A stretch of 64,000 nt of DNA from Streptomyces alanosinicus. Lineage in GTDB: Bacteria; Actinomycetota; Actinomycetes; Streptomycetales; Streptomycetaceae. The position numbers were made by a program, and so were the translations under genes. Positions 35,120-43,023 of this stretch are shown piece by piece. The stretch spans positions 1 to 64,000 of the forward strand of contig NZ_BMVG01000013.1 in assembly GCF_014650595.1 (NCBI RefSeq). Direction: 5' to 3'. The notes below the pieces were generated by a model. That model did no database searches. It was not told the DNA's origin and saw only the letters and a program-made list of their open reading frames with translations. Positions within the stretch are counted from its first letter, which is position 1; the number at the start of each line of letters is the position of its first letter.

Positions 35120-35653
35120 TCACAGATGCAGAAGCATCCGACTGTTGCCCAAGGTGTTCGGTTTCACTCGTTCGAGACCCAGGAACTCGGCGACGCCCTC
35201 GTCATAGGAACGCAAGAGCTCCGCGTACACATCGGTGTCGACCGGTGTCTCCCCGATCTCCACGAAGCCGTGCTTCCCGAAGAAGTCCACTTCGAAGGTC
35301 AGGCAGAAAACCCGGCGAACGCCGAGCCAGCGCGCGGTCTGCAGCAACTTCTCCAGCAACTGATGGCCCACACCCGCGCCCTTGAGACCGGGCTTCACCG
35401 CGAGAGTGCGGACTTCCGCGAGGTCCTCCCACATCACATGCAGGGCACCGCAGCCGACCACCTCGGCGTTGTCGTCGCGTTCCGCGACCCAGAACTCCTG
35501 GATGTGCTCGTAAAGCGTGACCGTGGCTTTGTCGAGCAGGATGCGCTCACGGACGTAGGCGTCGAGGAGGTTGCGTACGGCCGGCACATCGCCGGTCCGG
35601 GCACGCCGGACCGTGAGGGCTTTTGCGGAGACTTCGGGACGCGCTGCTGACAT
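35120..35653 (-). CDS. ArgA-like amino-acid N-acetyltransferase (GNAT)
   Basis: A 177-residue GNAT protein. The acetyl-CoA motif is VRTLAVKPGLKGAGVGHQLL (R/Q-x-x-G-x-G/A) near residues 84-103, and the protein has EVVGCGALHVM before it and VFCLTFEVDFFGKHGFVEIG after it, the arrangement of short stand-alone N-acetylglutamate synthases of actinobacteria (Rv2747-like). It could make N-acetylglutamate for arginine synthesis. No arginine gene is adjacent, so the substrate is inferred from family resemblance. It ends 205 bases from lsr2 and starts nine bases before the BlaI-type stop on the same strand, so the two are probably cotranscribed. Confidence 0.85.
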   Translation of the reverse strand: MSAARPEVSAKALTVRRARTGDVPAVRNLLDAYVRERILLDKATVTLYEHIQEFWVAERDDNAEVVGCGALHVMWEDLAEVRTLAVKPGLKGAGVGHQLLEKLLQTARWLGVRRVFCLTFEVDFFGKHGFVEIGETPVDTDVYAELLRSYDEGVAEFLGLERVKPNTLGNSRMLLHL

Positions 35654-35662
35654 GAGCGGACG

Positions 35663-36094
35663 CTATCGCCCGTCCGCGCCCTCTGCCGAGCCGGGGTTCT
35701 CGGCTTGCCGCGGTTCGGAGGCTTCCGGGGTTTCCGGACCCTGGACGATGCGTACGGCGTCACTGAGTGCCTGACGCTGTTCCTCGCTCATCATCCCGAA
35801 GAAGGCGACGAGAGCGGCGGCCGGGTTGTCGCTCTGCGACCAGGCGTCGTTCATGAGGGCGGCGGCGTAGGCGGCTCGCGTCGAGACGGCCTCATATCGA
35901 TAGGCCCGCCCTTCGGCCTCGCGGCGCACCCAGCCCTTCTGATGGAGATTGTCCAAAACGGTCATCACGGTGGTGTACGCGATCGACCGTTCCTGCTGGA
36001 GGTCTTCCAGGACTTCTCGAACAGTCACCGGGCGGTTCCACTTCCACACCCGCGTCATGACCGCGTCTTCGAGTTCTCCCAATGGGCGAGGCAC
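35663..36094 (-). CDS. BlaI/MecI-family transcriptional regulator
   Basis: A 143-residue winged-helix protein starting MPRPLGELEDAVMTRVWKWN, with VTVREVLEDLQQERSIAYTT and VMTVLDNLHQKGWVRREAEG as the DNA-binding segment. The dimerisation helix follows (SDNPAAALVAFFGMMSEEQR). A Pro/Glu-rich tail of 30 residues is not part of the family. GTG 36094 is preceded at 8 bases by TATTGT, a possible leaderless -10 box. No BlaR/M56 protease gene lies beside it. Upstream GGGATCTCCC is near-palindromic and may be its operator. Confidence 0.88.
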   Translation of the reverse strand: MPRPLGELEDAVMTRVWKWNRPVTVREVLEDLQQERSIAYTTVMTVLDNLHQKGWVRREAEGRAYRYEAVSTRAAYAAALMNDAWSQSDNPAAALVAFFGMMSEEQRQALSDAVRIVQGPETPEASEPRQAENPGSAEGADGR

Positions 36095-36209
36095 AACTCA
36101 GAACAATAGTGGGAGATCCCGACAATGACGTGCCGGACGTGCGCTAACTCCATGAATAGGAACAAAAAGGGCGTACGACTCGAAGTCGCACCCGCTAGCG
36201 GCGGCCCTG

Positions 36210-36250
36210 CGCCGGGGCGGGACGGCGCCTCGGACGCCGGGGCGGGACGG
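36210..36250. repeat. Direct 16-bp repeat beside the small membrane gene
   Basis: CGCCGGGGCGGGACGG occurs at 36210-36225 and 36235-36250, 25 bases apart, ending four bases before the stop codon of the small membrane gene. Confidence 0.8.
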
Positions 36251-36253
36251 AAC

Positions 36254-36433
36254 TCAGGCGTCGCCGGCGGCGGGGGCCTGGCGCGCGTTCTCCGCACGTG
36301 CGAGGGCGGCGTCGACGGCCGCGTCCTCCTTGGCCTTGGCGGCGCCGCCCTGGGTCTTTACGATCACCCTGACCAAACCGATGAAGAACACGGCCATCAC
36401 GACCGGCGGCACGAGCGCGGAGACGTAGTCCAT
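36254..36433 (-). CDS. Small single-span membrane protein (59 aa)
   Basis: A short gene with clear codon bias. It encodes MDYVSALVPPVVMAVFFIGL as an N-terminal membrane segment, then a basic turn (VRVIVKTQGG) and an Ala/Glu-rich amphipathic tail (AAKAKEDAAVDAALARAENA). TACCCT ends six bases before the ATG, so the mRNA is probably leaderless. Small anchors of this type are common in Streptomyces, but I cannot name a function. It lies between the BlaI-type gene and the hypothetical gene at 36512 on the same strand. Confidence 0.75.
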   Translation of the reverse strand: MDYVSALVPPVVMAVFFIGLVRVIVKTQGGAAKAKEDAAVDAALARAENARQAPAAGDA

Positions 36434-36511
36434 GAGTCCAGGGTAGCCAGGGCGGACCGGGCGAAAGGTGCGGGGTGCGCGAACCCCCCGGCGCGGGCCG
36501 GGGGAGGTGGT

Positions 36512-37189
36512 TCAGCCGGCGGCCAGCTGACGGGTCTCGGCCGGGTCCGCCGGGGGTGCCGGCTTGCGGCGCGGGAAGACCTCCCCCGGCGTCGGGATGG
36601 GCCGCTTGGGCGCGGCCGGTTCCGTCACGGGCCGCTCCGCAGGTGCCGGCGCGGGCTTCGGAGCGGGCTTCTGCGCGGGTTTCGGCGACTCCTCGCCCTG
36701 CCCGGCCCCGGCCTCTCCCGCGCCGCCCGGAAGGGCCATCAGGCGCGTCCGTGCGGGCGGTACGGCGGGAGCGGGGACGGTCCTGCCGCCCTGCGCGAAC
36801 CGGGCCCGTACGTCCTGCTCGGCCAGCTTCTGACAGCGGTCCAACAGCGCCGCCGCCACCGGGTTCCCGCGCAGCGCGCGCAGTGCGGCGAGGTCGTCCG
36901 GCGTCGGCCGGTGCCCGGCGCCCAGCGCCTCCTCCAGGAGGGCGAGATAGCCGGTGGCGGTGCCCGGGAGTGCGGCCCGGTACCGGGCGAGGTCGGCCAC
37001 CAGGAAAGCGCGCATTCTTGCCCCCTCGCTCATCGCCTCGTCGAGCGACTCGGCGAGCCGGAAAATGTCCTGTACGTCCTCGGCGGACGCTTGGCCGGGG
37101 TGAAGGGCGAGGGCGAGGGCATGGCGGAGCACACGCAGCTCCTCCACGCCGAACGCCATGCCGCCGCGGGATCCGTATGGCGTGGGCAT
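36512..37189 (-). CDS. Conserved Streptomyces protein with Pro/Ala-rich tail
   Basis: A 225-residue soluble protein. Residues 10-130 are a compact helical domain (MAFGVEELRVLRHALALALH; SEGARMRAFLVADLARYRAA; RPTPDDLAALRALRGNPVAA). The last 95 residues are Pro/Ala/Lys-rich with PKPAQKPAPKPAPAPA and no predicted fold. ATG 37189 follows TAGCGT by six bases, a leaderless pattern; the second ATG at residue 11 is an alternative. Not recognised. Confidence 0.7.
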   Translation of the reverse strand: MPTPYGSRGGMAFGVEELRVLRHALALALHPGQASAEDVQDIFRLAESLDEAMSEGARMRAFLVADLARYRAALPGTATGYLALLEEALGAGHRPTPDDLAALRALRGNPVAAALLDRCQKLAEQDVRARFAQGGRTVPAPAVPPARTRLMALPGGAGEAGAGQGEESPKPAQKPAPKPAPAPAERPVTEPAAPKRPIPTPGEVFPRRKPAPPADPAETRQLAAG

Positions 37190-37320
37190 GCGGCGACGCT
37201 ACCGCTAATCGGACAAAAGTGACGAATTAGTGCGTAGTTTCACCGCGTGTCGCTCCCGGTTTCCCTCGACCGGGGCTACCGCACCGGAGCACGGACACAC
37301 ACGCGTGGAACCCGAAAACA

Positions 37321-37379
37321 CGCGACAGGAAAACCGCGACAGGAAACCACGGGACGGGAAACCACGAGACGAGAAGACC
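37321..37379. repeat. Four degenerate 15-bp repeats after coaX
   Basis: Units close to CGCGACAGGAAACCA lie at 37321-37334, 37335-37349, 37350-37364 and 37365-37379 between the coaX terminator and the upstream region of the next gene. Confidence 0.75.
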
Positions 37380-37402
37380 GGCGCCCGCTCCTCGGGCGCC
37401 GG
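37378..37402 (-). terminator. Terminator of the NAD/CoA operon
   Basis: CCGGCGCCCG (37378-37387) and CGGGCGCCGG (37393-37402) form a perfect 10-bp stem with a CTCCT loop, six bases after the coaX stop. Confidence 0.85.
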
Positions 37403-37407
37403 CTCCC

Positions 37408-38205
37408 TCACAGACGCGAGACGTTCCGCTCGTACACCAGGCGCAGCCCGATCAGCGTCAGCCACGGCTGGTGCTCGTCGATCACCGAGGACTCCCCCAG
37501 CACCATCGGCGCGAGCCCGCCCGTGGCGATCACCCGCACATCGTCCGGGTCGTCGGCGAGCTCCCGGGCCATCCGGCTGACGACCCCGTCGACCTGCCCG
37601 GCGAAGCCGTACACGATGCCGGACTGCATGGCCTCGACGGTGTTCTTGCCGATCACGCTGCGCGGCCGGGCCACCTCGATCTTGCGCAGCTGCGCGCCCT
37701 TGACGCCGAGCGCGTCCACGGAGATCTCGATGCCGGGCGCGATGACCCCGCCGACGTACTCCCCGCGCGCGGAGACCGCGTCGAACGTGGTCGCCGTACC
37801 GAAGTCGACGACGATCGCCGGACCGCCGTACAGCTCTACGGCCGCGACCGCGTTGATGATGCGGTCCGCGCCGACCTCTTTGGGGTTGTCGGTGAGGATC
37901 GGCACGCCCGTCTTCACACCCGGCTCGACCAGGACGGCGGGGACGTCGCCGTAGTAGCGCCGGGTGACCTCGCGCAGCTCGTGCAGCACCGACGGGACGG
38001 TCGCGCAGATCGCGATGCCGTCGATGCCGTCGCCCAGCTCCTCGCCGAGCAGCGGATGCATGCCCATCAGGCCCTGGAGCAGCACCGCCAGCTCGTCCGC
38101 CGTGCGGCGGGCGTCCGTGGAGATGCGCCAGTGCTCGACGATGTCCTCGCCGTCGAACAGGCCGAGGACGGTGTGGGTGTTGCCGACATCGATCGTGAGG
38201 AGCAT
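37408..38205 (-). CDS. coaX: Type III pantothenate kinase
   Basis: First step of CoA synthesis, phosphorylation of pantothenate, in the cytoplasm; 265 residues. The ASKHA motifs are MLLTIDVGNTHTVLGLF (phosphate 1, catalytic Asp), VEPGVKTGVPILTDNPKEVG then ADRIINA, and VVDFGTATTFD (phosphate 2). It is the last gene of the DUF2520-panC-nadB-nadC-coaX run, five bases after nadC. The start ATG 38205 lacks a strong ribosome binding site, so it may depend on coupling. Together with panC it brackets the pantothenate branch. Confidence 0.96.
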   Translation of the reverse strand: MLLTIDVGNTHTVLGLFDGEDIVEHWRISTDARRTADELAVLLQGLMGMHPLLGEELGDGIDGIAICATVPSVLHELREVTRRYYGDVPAVLVEPGVKTGVPILTDNPKEVGADRIINAVAAVELYGGPAIVVDFGTATTFDAVSARGEYVGGVIAPGIEISVDALGVKGAQLRKIEVARPRSVIGKNTVEAMQSGIVYGFAGQVDGVVSRMARELADDPDDVRVIATGGLAPMVLGESSVIDEHQPWLTLIGLRLVYERNVSRL

Positions 38206-38210
38206 CGCCG

Positions 38211-39188
38211 TTACTCCGCCTCGCGCAGGTCCAGGCCGATGTCCAGGATCGGCGAGGAGTGGGTGAGCGCGCCGACCGCCAGGAAGTCCACGCCGGTGTC
38301 GGCGTACACGCGCGCGTTGCCGATCGTCAGCCGGCCGGAGGCCTCCAACAGCGCCCGGCCGCCGACGATGCCGACGGCCTCCGCGCACTCGCCGGGCGTG
38401 AAGTTGTCCAGCAGGATCAGGTCGGCGCCCGCGTCGACGACCTCGCGCAGCTGGTGCAGGGTGTCGACCTCGACCTCGATCGGGATGTCCGGGAAGTTCT
38501 CCCGTACGGCCTTGAAAGCCTGCGCCACGCCACCGGCGGCGACCACGTGGTTGTCCTTCACCAGGGCCGCGTCGGACAGCGACATGCGGTGGTTGACGCC
38601 GCCGCCCGCGCGGACCGCGAACTTCTCCAGCGAACGCAGGCCCGGGGTCGTCTTGCGGGTGTCGCGGACCTTCGTCTTCGTGCCCTCCAGCTCGTCCGCC
38701 CACGCGCGCGTGGCGGTCGCGATGCCGGACAGGCGGCACAGGATGTTCAGCGCGCTGCGCTCGGCGGTCAGCAGGTCACGCGTGCGCGTGGTGACCGACA
38801 GCAGCTTCTGCCCGGCCTCGATCCGGTCGCCGTCGTCGACGTGCCGCTCGACCTCGAACTCGTCGGTGCAGACCACGGAGAGCACGGCCTCGGCGACCCT
38901 GAGGCCCGCCACGACGCCCCCCTCGCGCGCGGTGAAGTCGCCGGTGGCCACCGCCTCCTCGGGGATGGTGGCGACGGTCGTCACGTCCACGCCGCCGTCC
39001 AGATCTTCCTGGATGGCCACGTTGGCGACGTCCTCGACCTCGATCGGGTCGAGCCCGGCGGCGGCCAGCAGCTCGGCGAGTGCGGGGTCGAGCCCGCTCT
39101 CCAGGTACTCCTCGTCACCGTCGGCGCCACAGGCGCAGCCGTCGCCGCAACCGCCGGCGGAGGCGAGGGGAAGATCGTCGGTGCTCAC
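38211..39188 (-). CDS. nadC: Nicotinate-nucleotide pyrophosphorylase (quinolinate phosphoribosyltransferase)
   Basis: Converts quinolinate and PRPP to nicotinate mononucleotide in de novo NAD synthesis. About 325 residues, longer than usual because of an N-terminal extension with a Cys-rich patch (GGCGDGCACGADGDEEYLES). Core motifs: IQEDLDGGVDVTTVATIP, LNILCRLSGIATATRAW, TRKTTPGLRSLEKFAVRAGG, then HRMSLSDAALVKDNH, and the C-terminal LEASGRLTIGNARVYADTG. GTG 39188 or GTG 39197 could start; AGGAG lies just before the second. It follows nadB by 28 bases. Confidence 0.95.
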   Translation of the reverse strand: MSTDDLPLASAGGCGDGCACGADGDEEYLESGLDPALAELLAAAGLDPIEVEDVANVAIQEDLDGGVDVTTVATIPEEAVATGDFTAREGGVVAGLRVAEAVLSVVCTDEFEVERHVDDGDRIEAGQKLLSVTTRTRDLLTAERSALNILCRLSGIATATRAWADELEGTKTKVRDTRKTTPGLRSLEKFAVRAGGGVNHRMSLSDAALVKDNHVVAAGGVAQAFKAVRENFPDIPIEVEVDTLHQLREVVDAGADLILLDNFTPGECAEAVGIVGGRALLEASGRLTIGNARVYADTGVDFLAVGALTHSSPILDIGLDLREAE

Positions 39189-39216
39189 GTTCGTCACTGC
39201 TCCTGGGCGCTGGGTT

Positions 39217-40938
39217 CTACCGGGTAGGGGGGAAGTCTGCGGTGTCCGTGGTGTGTACGGCCAGCGACCGGTCAGGATTGAGCCGTACGACGATGTGGCG
39301 CCGCCAGTGGGCGTCGTCGCGCTCGCCGGTGTCCTCGCGCCAGTGGCAGCCGCGGGTCTCCTCACGCAGCCGCGCGGCGGCGACCAGGACCCGGGCGACG
39401 CACAGGAGGTTGGTGGCCTCCCAGGTGTCGACACCGGGCTCGGCGGTCTTGCCGTTCTCGGCGAGCGCGTCACGGGCGTCGGTGTGCAGCCGCTGGAGCT
39501 GTTCGGCGGCGCCGGCGAGGGACTCCTCGGAGCGCAGCACGGCGGCGCCCTCGGTCATGATCCGCTGGATGGCGAACCGTGCCTCGGGGGCGAGCAGCGG
39601 GTGCGCGGGCTTCTCGGGGTGCGGGACCGGCGCGGGCACGCGCGCGTGGAGGCCGTTCTCGGCACGGGCGGCGGCGATGTCGTCGGCGATCCGCTCGGCG
39701 TAGACGAGGCCTTCGAGGAGGGAGTTGGAGGCGAGCCGGTTGGCGCCGTGCACGCCGGTGCAGGCGACCTCGCCGCACGCGTACAGGCCGGGCACGGTCG
39801 TGCGGCCCGTCGCGTCGGTGCGGACGCCTCCGGAGGCGTAGTGAGCCGCCGGGGCGATCGGGATGGGCTCGCTGATCGGGTCGATGCCGTTGGCGCGGCA
39901 GGCGGCCAGGATGGTCGGGAAGCGGTGCTCCCACATGTCGGCGCCGAAGTGCCGGGCGTCGAGGTACATGTGCTCGGCGCCCTGCTCCAGCATCCGTCGC
40001 AGGATGCCCTTGGCGACGATGTCCCGCGGCGCCAGCTCGGCCAGCTCGTGCTGCCCGACCATGAAGCGCACGCCGTCGGCGTCGACCAGATGGGCGCCCT
40101 CGCCGCGCACCGCCTCGGAGACCAGCGGCTGCTGGCCCTCGGCGTCCGCGCCGGTGAACAGCACGGTCGGATGGAACTGCACGAACTCCAGGTCGGAGAT
40201 CTCCGCGCCCGCGCGCAGTGCCAGCGCCACGCCGTCACCGGTCGACACGGACGGGTTGGTGGTCGCGGCGAACACCTGGCCCATGCCGCCGGTCGCGAGG
40301 ACCACCGCGGGGGCGTGCACGGCGCCCACGCCGTCGTGCTGGCCCTCGCCCATCACATGCAGCGTGACACCGGCCGTACGGCCCTCGGCGTCGGTCAGCA
40401 GGTCCAGCACGAGCGCGTTCTCGATGGTGTGCAGCCCACGCGCGCGTACGGCCTCCACGAGCGCGCGGGAGACCTCCGCGCCGGTCGCGTCGCCGCCCGC
40501 GTGCGCGATGCGGCGCCGGTGGTGGCCGCCCTCACGCGTGAGGTGGATGTCGCCCTCGTCGTCGGTGTCGAAGTGGGCGCCGGTGGAGATCAGTCGCCGT
40601 ACGGCGTCAGGGCCTTCGGTGACGAGGATCCGTACGGCGTCCTCGTCGCACAGGCCCGCGCCGGCCACCAGGGTGTCCTCCAGGTGCTGTTCGGGTGTGT
40701 CGCCCTCGCCGATGGCGGCGGCGATGCCGCCCTGCGCCCAGCGCGTGGAGCCGTCGTCCAGGCGGGCCTTGGTGACGACGACGGTCGTCAGGCCCGCGGC
40801 CTCGCAGCGCAGCGCCGCGGTCAGGCCGGCCACTCCGGAGCCGACGACGATCACGTCCGCGGAGATGGCCCAGCCGGGGGCGGGCGCGTGCAGTCGTATG
40901 CCTGTACTGGTGCCTGTGCTGGTGCCTGTGCTGGTCAC
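39217..40938 (-). CDS. nadB: L-aspartate oxidase
   Basis: FAD enzyme that makes iminoaspartate for NAD synthesis; 573 residues. The dinucleotide site is ADVIVVGSGVAGLTAALRCE; other family blocks are TRWAQGGIAAAIGEGDTPEQ, TREGGHHRRRIAHAGGDATG, ATGGMGQVFAATTNPSVSTGD without the D, and GEVACTGVHGANRLASNSLLE near residue 385. GTG 40938 overlaps the panC stop (GTGA). The first 14 codons are three 12-bp repeats encoding TSTG, a likely slippage tract. nadA is not in this window. Confidence 0.96.
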   Translation of the reverse strand: MTSTGTSTGTSTGIRLHAPAPGWAISADVIVVGSGVAGLTAALRCEAAGLTTVVVTKARLDDGSTRWAQGGIAAAIGEGDTPEQHLEDTLVAGAGLCDEDAVRILVTEGPDAVRRLISTGAHFDTDDEGDIHLTREGGHHRRRIAHAGGDATGAEVSRALVEAVRARGLHTIENALVLDLLTDAEGRTAGVTLHVMGEGQHDGVGAVHAPAVVLATGGMGQVFAATTNPSVSTGDGVALALRAGAEISDLEFVQFHPTVLFTGADAEGQQPLVSEAVRGEGAHLVDADGVRFMVGQHELAELAPRDIVAKGILRRMLEQGAEHMYLDARHFGADMWEHRFPTILAACRANGIDPISEPIPIAPAAHYASGGVRTDATGRTTVPGLYACGEVACTGVHGANRLASNSLLEGLVYAERIADDIAAARAENGLHARVPAPVPHPEKPAHPLLAPEARFAIQRIMTEGAAVLRSEESLAGAAEQLQRLHTDARDALAENGKTAEPGVDTWEATNLLCVARVLVAAARLREETRGCHWREDTGERDDAHWRRHIVVRLNPDRSLAVHTTDTADFPPTR

Positions 40939-41927
40939 GAGGCGGCTCCGAAGGTGAGAGGGAGATTGTCGATCAGCCGGGTCTTGCCGACCCGCGCGGC
41001 GACGGCGAGGACGGCCTCGCCGGTGAAGCCGGCGCCGATCTCCGTGAAGTCGGAGGGGTCGACGAGGGCGAGGTAGTCCAGTTCGAGCGGCGGGACGAAA
41101 CGCGCGGCCTCGTCCAGCACTTGGCGGGCGGCCGCGCGGACGGCCGCCGGGCCGCCCGGGGACGCCGTGGCGACCGCGTGCGCGTCGGCCGCCGCACGGG
41201 ACTCCCCGAGGGCGCTCAGCGCCTCGGCACGCGCCTGGGTGGAGGGCACTTCGCGGGCACGCGCACGCAGCGCCTCCTGCGCGGCGTGCCGGTCGCAGCC
41301 GGCGAACAGCGCGCGGGACAGCGCGAGCGCGGTCAGCCGCTCCTCCGGCGAGAGGTAGCGGTTACGGCTGGACAGGGCGAGCCCGTCCGCCTCGCGCACG
41401 GTCGGCACGGCGACGATGTCGACGCCGAAGTTCAGATCCCGCACCATGCGCCGGATAAGCGCCAGCTGCTGGGCGTCCTTCTGCCCGAACAGGGCCACGT
41501 CGGGGCGGGTGAGATGCAGCAGCTTGGCGACGACGGTGAGCATGCCGTCGAAGTGACCGGGCCGCGAGGCGCCCTCCAGGCGTTCGCCCATGGGGCCCGC
41601 GGCGATGCGGACCTGAGGGTCGCCGCCGGGGTAGACCTCGACCGCGGAGGGCGCGAACACGGCGTCCGCGCCGGCCTGTTCGGCAAGCTTCAGGTCGGCG
41701 TCGAGGGTGCGCGGGTAGCGGTCCAGGTCCTCGCCCGCGCCGAACTGCAGCGGGTTGACGAAGACGGTGACGACGACCTCGCCGTCCGGGCCGGCGATCT
41801 CGCGCGCGCTGCGGATCAGGGTGGCGTGGCCCTCGTGCAGGGCGCCCATGGTCATCACGACGGCACGACGGCCGCCGCGTACGCGTGCGTGCAGCGCGGC
41901 GGCGGTGCTCAGCAGGGCGGTGGTCAT
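40935..41927 (-). CDS. panC: Pantothenate synthetase
   Basis: Joins pantoate and beta-alanine with ATP; 330 residues. The nucleotide motif is VMTMGALHEGHATLIRSAR (HxGH), followed by TVFVNPLQFGAGEDLDRYPR and FDGMLTVVAKLLHLTRPDVA, ALFGQKDAQQLALIRRMVRD and GLALSSRNRYLSPEER. The protein is about 40 residues longer than E. coli PanC because of an insertion near residues 235-275 rich in Ala. ATG 41927 overlaps the DUF2520 stop (ATGA). panD is not adjacent, unlike in mycobacteria. Confidence 0.96.
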   Translation of the reverse strand: MTTALLSTAAALHARVRGGRRAVVMTMGALHEGHATLIRSAREIAGPDGEVVVTVFVNPLQFGAGEDLDRYPRTLDADLKLAEQAGADAVFAPSAVEVYPGGDPQVRIAAGPMGERLEGASRPGHFDGMLTVVAKLLHLTRPDVALFGQKDAQQLALIRRMVRDLNFGVDIVAVPTVREADGLALSSRNRYLSPEERLTALALSRALFAGCDRHAAQEALRARAREVPSTQARAEALSALGESRAAADAHAVATASPGGPAAVRAAARQVLDEAARFVPPLELDYLALVDPSDFTEIGAGFTGEAVLAVAARVGKTRLIDNLPLTFGAAS

Positions 41928-42871
41928 CGGTCGTTCCCCTCGGTGCCGTGAGTGCCTCTGGTGCCGCCGGCCCCGTCGGCCAGCACGCCGAGGAGGTCCT
42001 CGGCGAGTTCGGGCTTCAGCAGGCCGTGCGCGAGCGCCCGGTCGGCGGTCGCGCGGGCCATCGCGACATAGCCCGCGACGGTCTGCGGGGCGTGCCTGCG
42101 CAGCTCGGTGATGTGTGCGGCGACCGTGCCGGCGTCCCCGCGCGCGACGGGCCCGGTGAGCGCCGCGTCGCCCGAGCGCAGCGCGTTGTCCAGGGCGGCG
42201 CCGAGCAGCGGGCCGAGCATCCGGTCGGGCGCCTCGACGCCTGCCGTGCGCAGCAGTTCCATGGACTGCGCGACCAGGGTCACCAGGTGGTTGGCGCCGA
42301 GCGCGAGGGCCGCGTGGTAGAGCGGGCGGTTCTGCTCGCTGATCCACTCCGGTTCGCCGCCCATCTCGATCACGAGGGCCTCGGCGGCCAGCCGAAGTTC
42401 CTCGGGCGCGGTGACGCCGAAGGAGCAGCCGGCCAGGCGCTGGACGTCCACGGGGGTGCCGGTGAAGGTCATCGCCGGGTGCAGCGCCAGCGGCAGCGCG
42501 CCCGCGCGCGTGGCGGGGTCGAGCACCTGCGCGCCGTACCGCCCTGAGGTGTGCACGAGCAGCTGTCCCGGCCGTACCGCGCCGGTCTCGGCGAGTCCGC
42601 CGACCAATTCGGGCAGGACGTCGTCGGGGACGGTGAGCAGCACCAGGTCGGCGCGCTCGAGGACCTCGGCGGGCGGCATCAGCGGCACGCCCGGGAGCAT
42701 GGTCTCGGCGCGCCTTCGGGAGGCGTCGGAGACACCGGAGACGGCCACCGGGCGGTGCCCGGCGAGCTGGAGGGACGCGGCGAGCGCGGGGCCCACGCGG
42801 CCGGCGCCGACGACGCCGACGGTGAGCCGCGCGGGGCGGTCCTTGAGGTCTGGCTGCTGGACTGTACTCAC
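41924..42871 (-). CDS. Rossmann-fold DUF2520 protein
   Basis: A 315-residue NAD(P)-binding protein. The Rossmann motif is VGVVGAGRVGPALAASLQLA near residue 18; the C-terminal DUF2520 domain is helical (RPLYHAALALGANHLVTLVA; GPLLGAALDNALRSGDAAL). It resembles F420/NADP- or 6-phosphogluconate-type dehydrogenases in layout. It is the first gene of the pantothenate/NAD operon and I recall the same neighbour of panC in mycobacteria, so a role in pantoate formation is possible but unproven. GTG 42871 has GGAAGG about 15 bases upstream. Confidence 0.85.
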   Translation of the reverse strand: MSTVQQPDLKDRPARLTVGVVGAGRVGPALAASLQLAGHRPVAVSGVSDASRRRAETMLPGVPLMPPAEVLERADLVLLTVPDDVLPELVGGLAETGAVRPGQLLVHTSGRYGAQVLDPATRAGALPLALHPAMTFTGTPVDVQRLAGCSFGVTAPEELRLAAEALVIEMGGEPEWISEQNRPLYHAALALGANHLVTLVAQSMELLRTAGVEAPDRMLGPLLGAALDNALRSGDAALTGPVARGDAGTVAAHITELRRHAPQTVAGYVAMARATADRALAHGLLKPELAEDLLGVLADGAGGTRGTHGTEGNDR

Positions 42872-43023
42872 GCGACGGAGGCCTTCCCGTTCCAGTCCGC
42901 TCTGGGTACCGGACGATTTCTCGTCATGTTAACGCTATCTCGGTCCGGAGCGGATCGGTCGTCCACAGGCTGTGGGTTTCACCACGTCGTCGTACCGCCG
43001 TGGCGCGGGGGATGATCGCGCGC

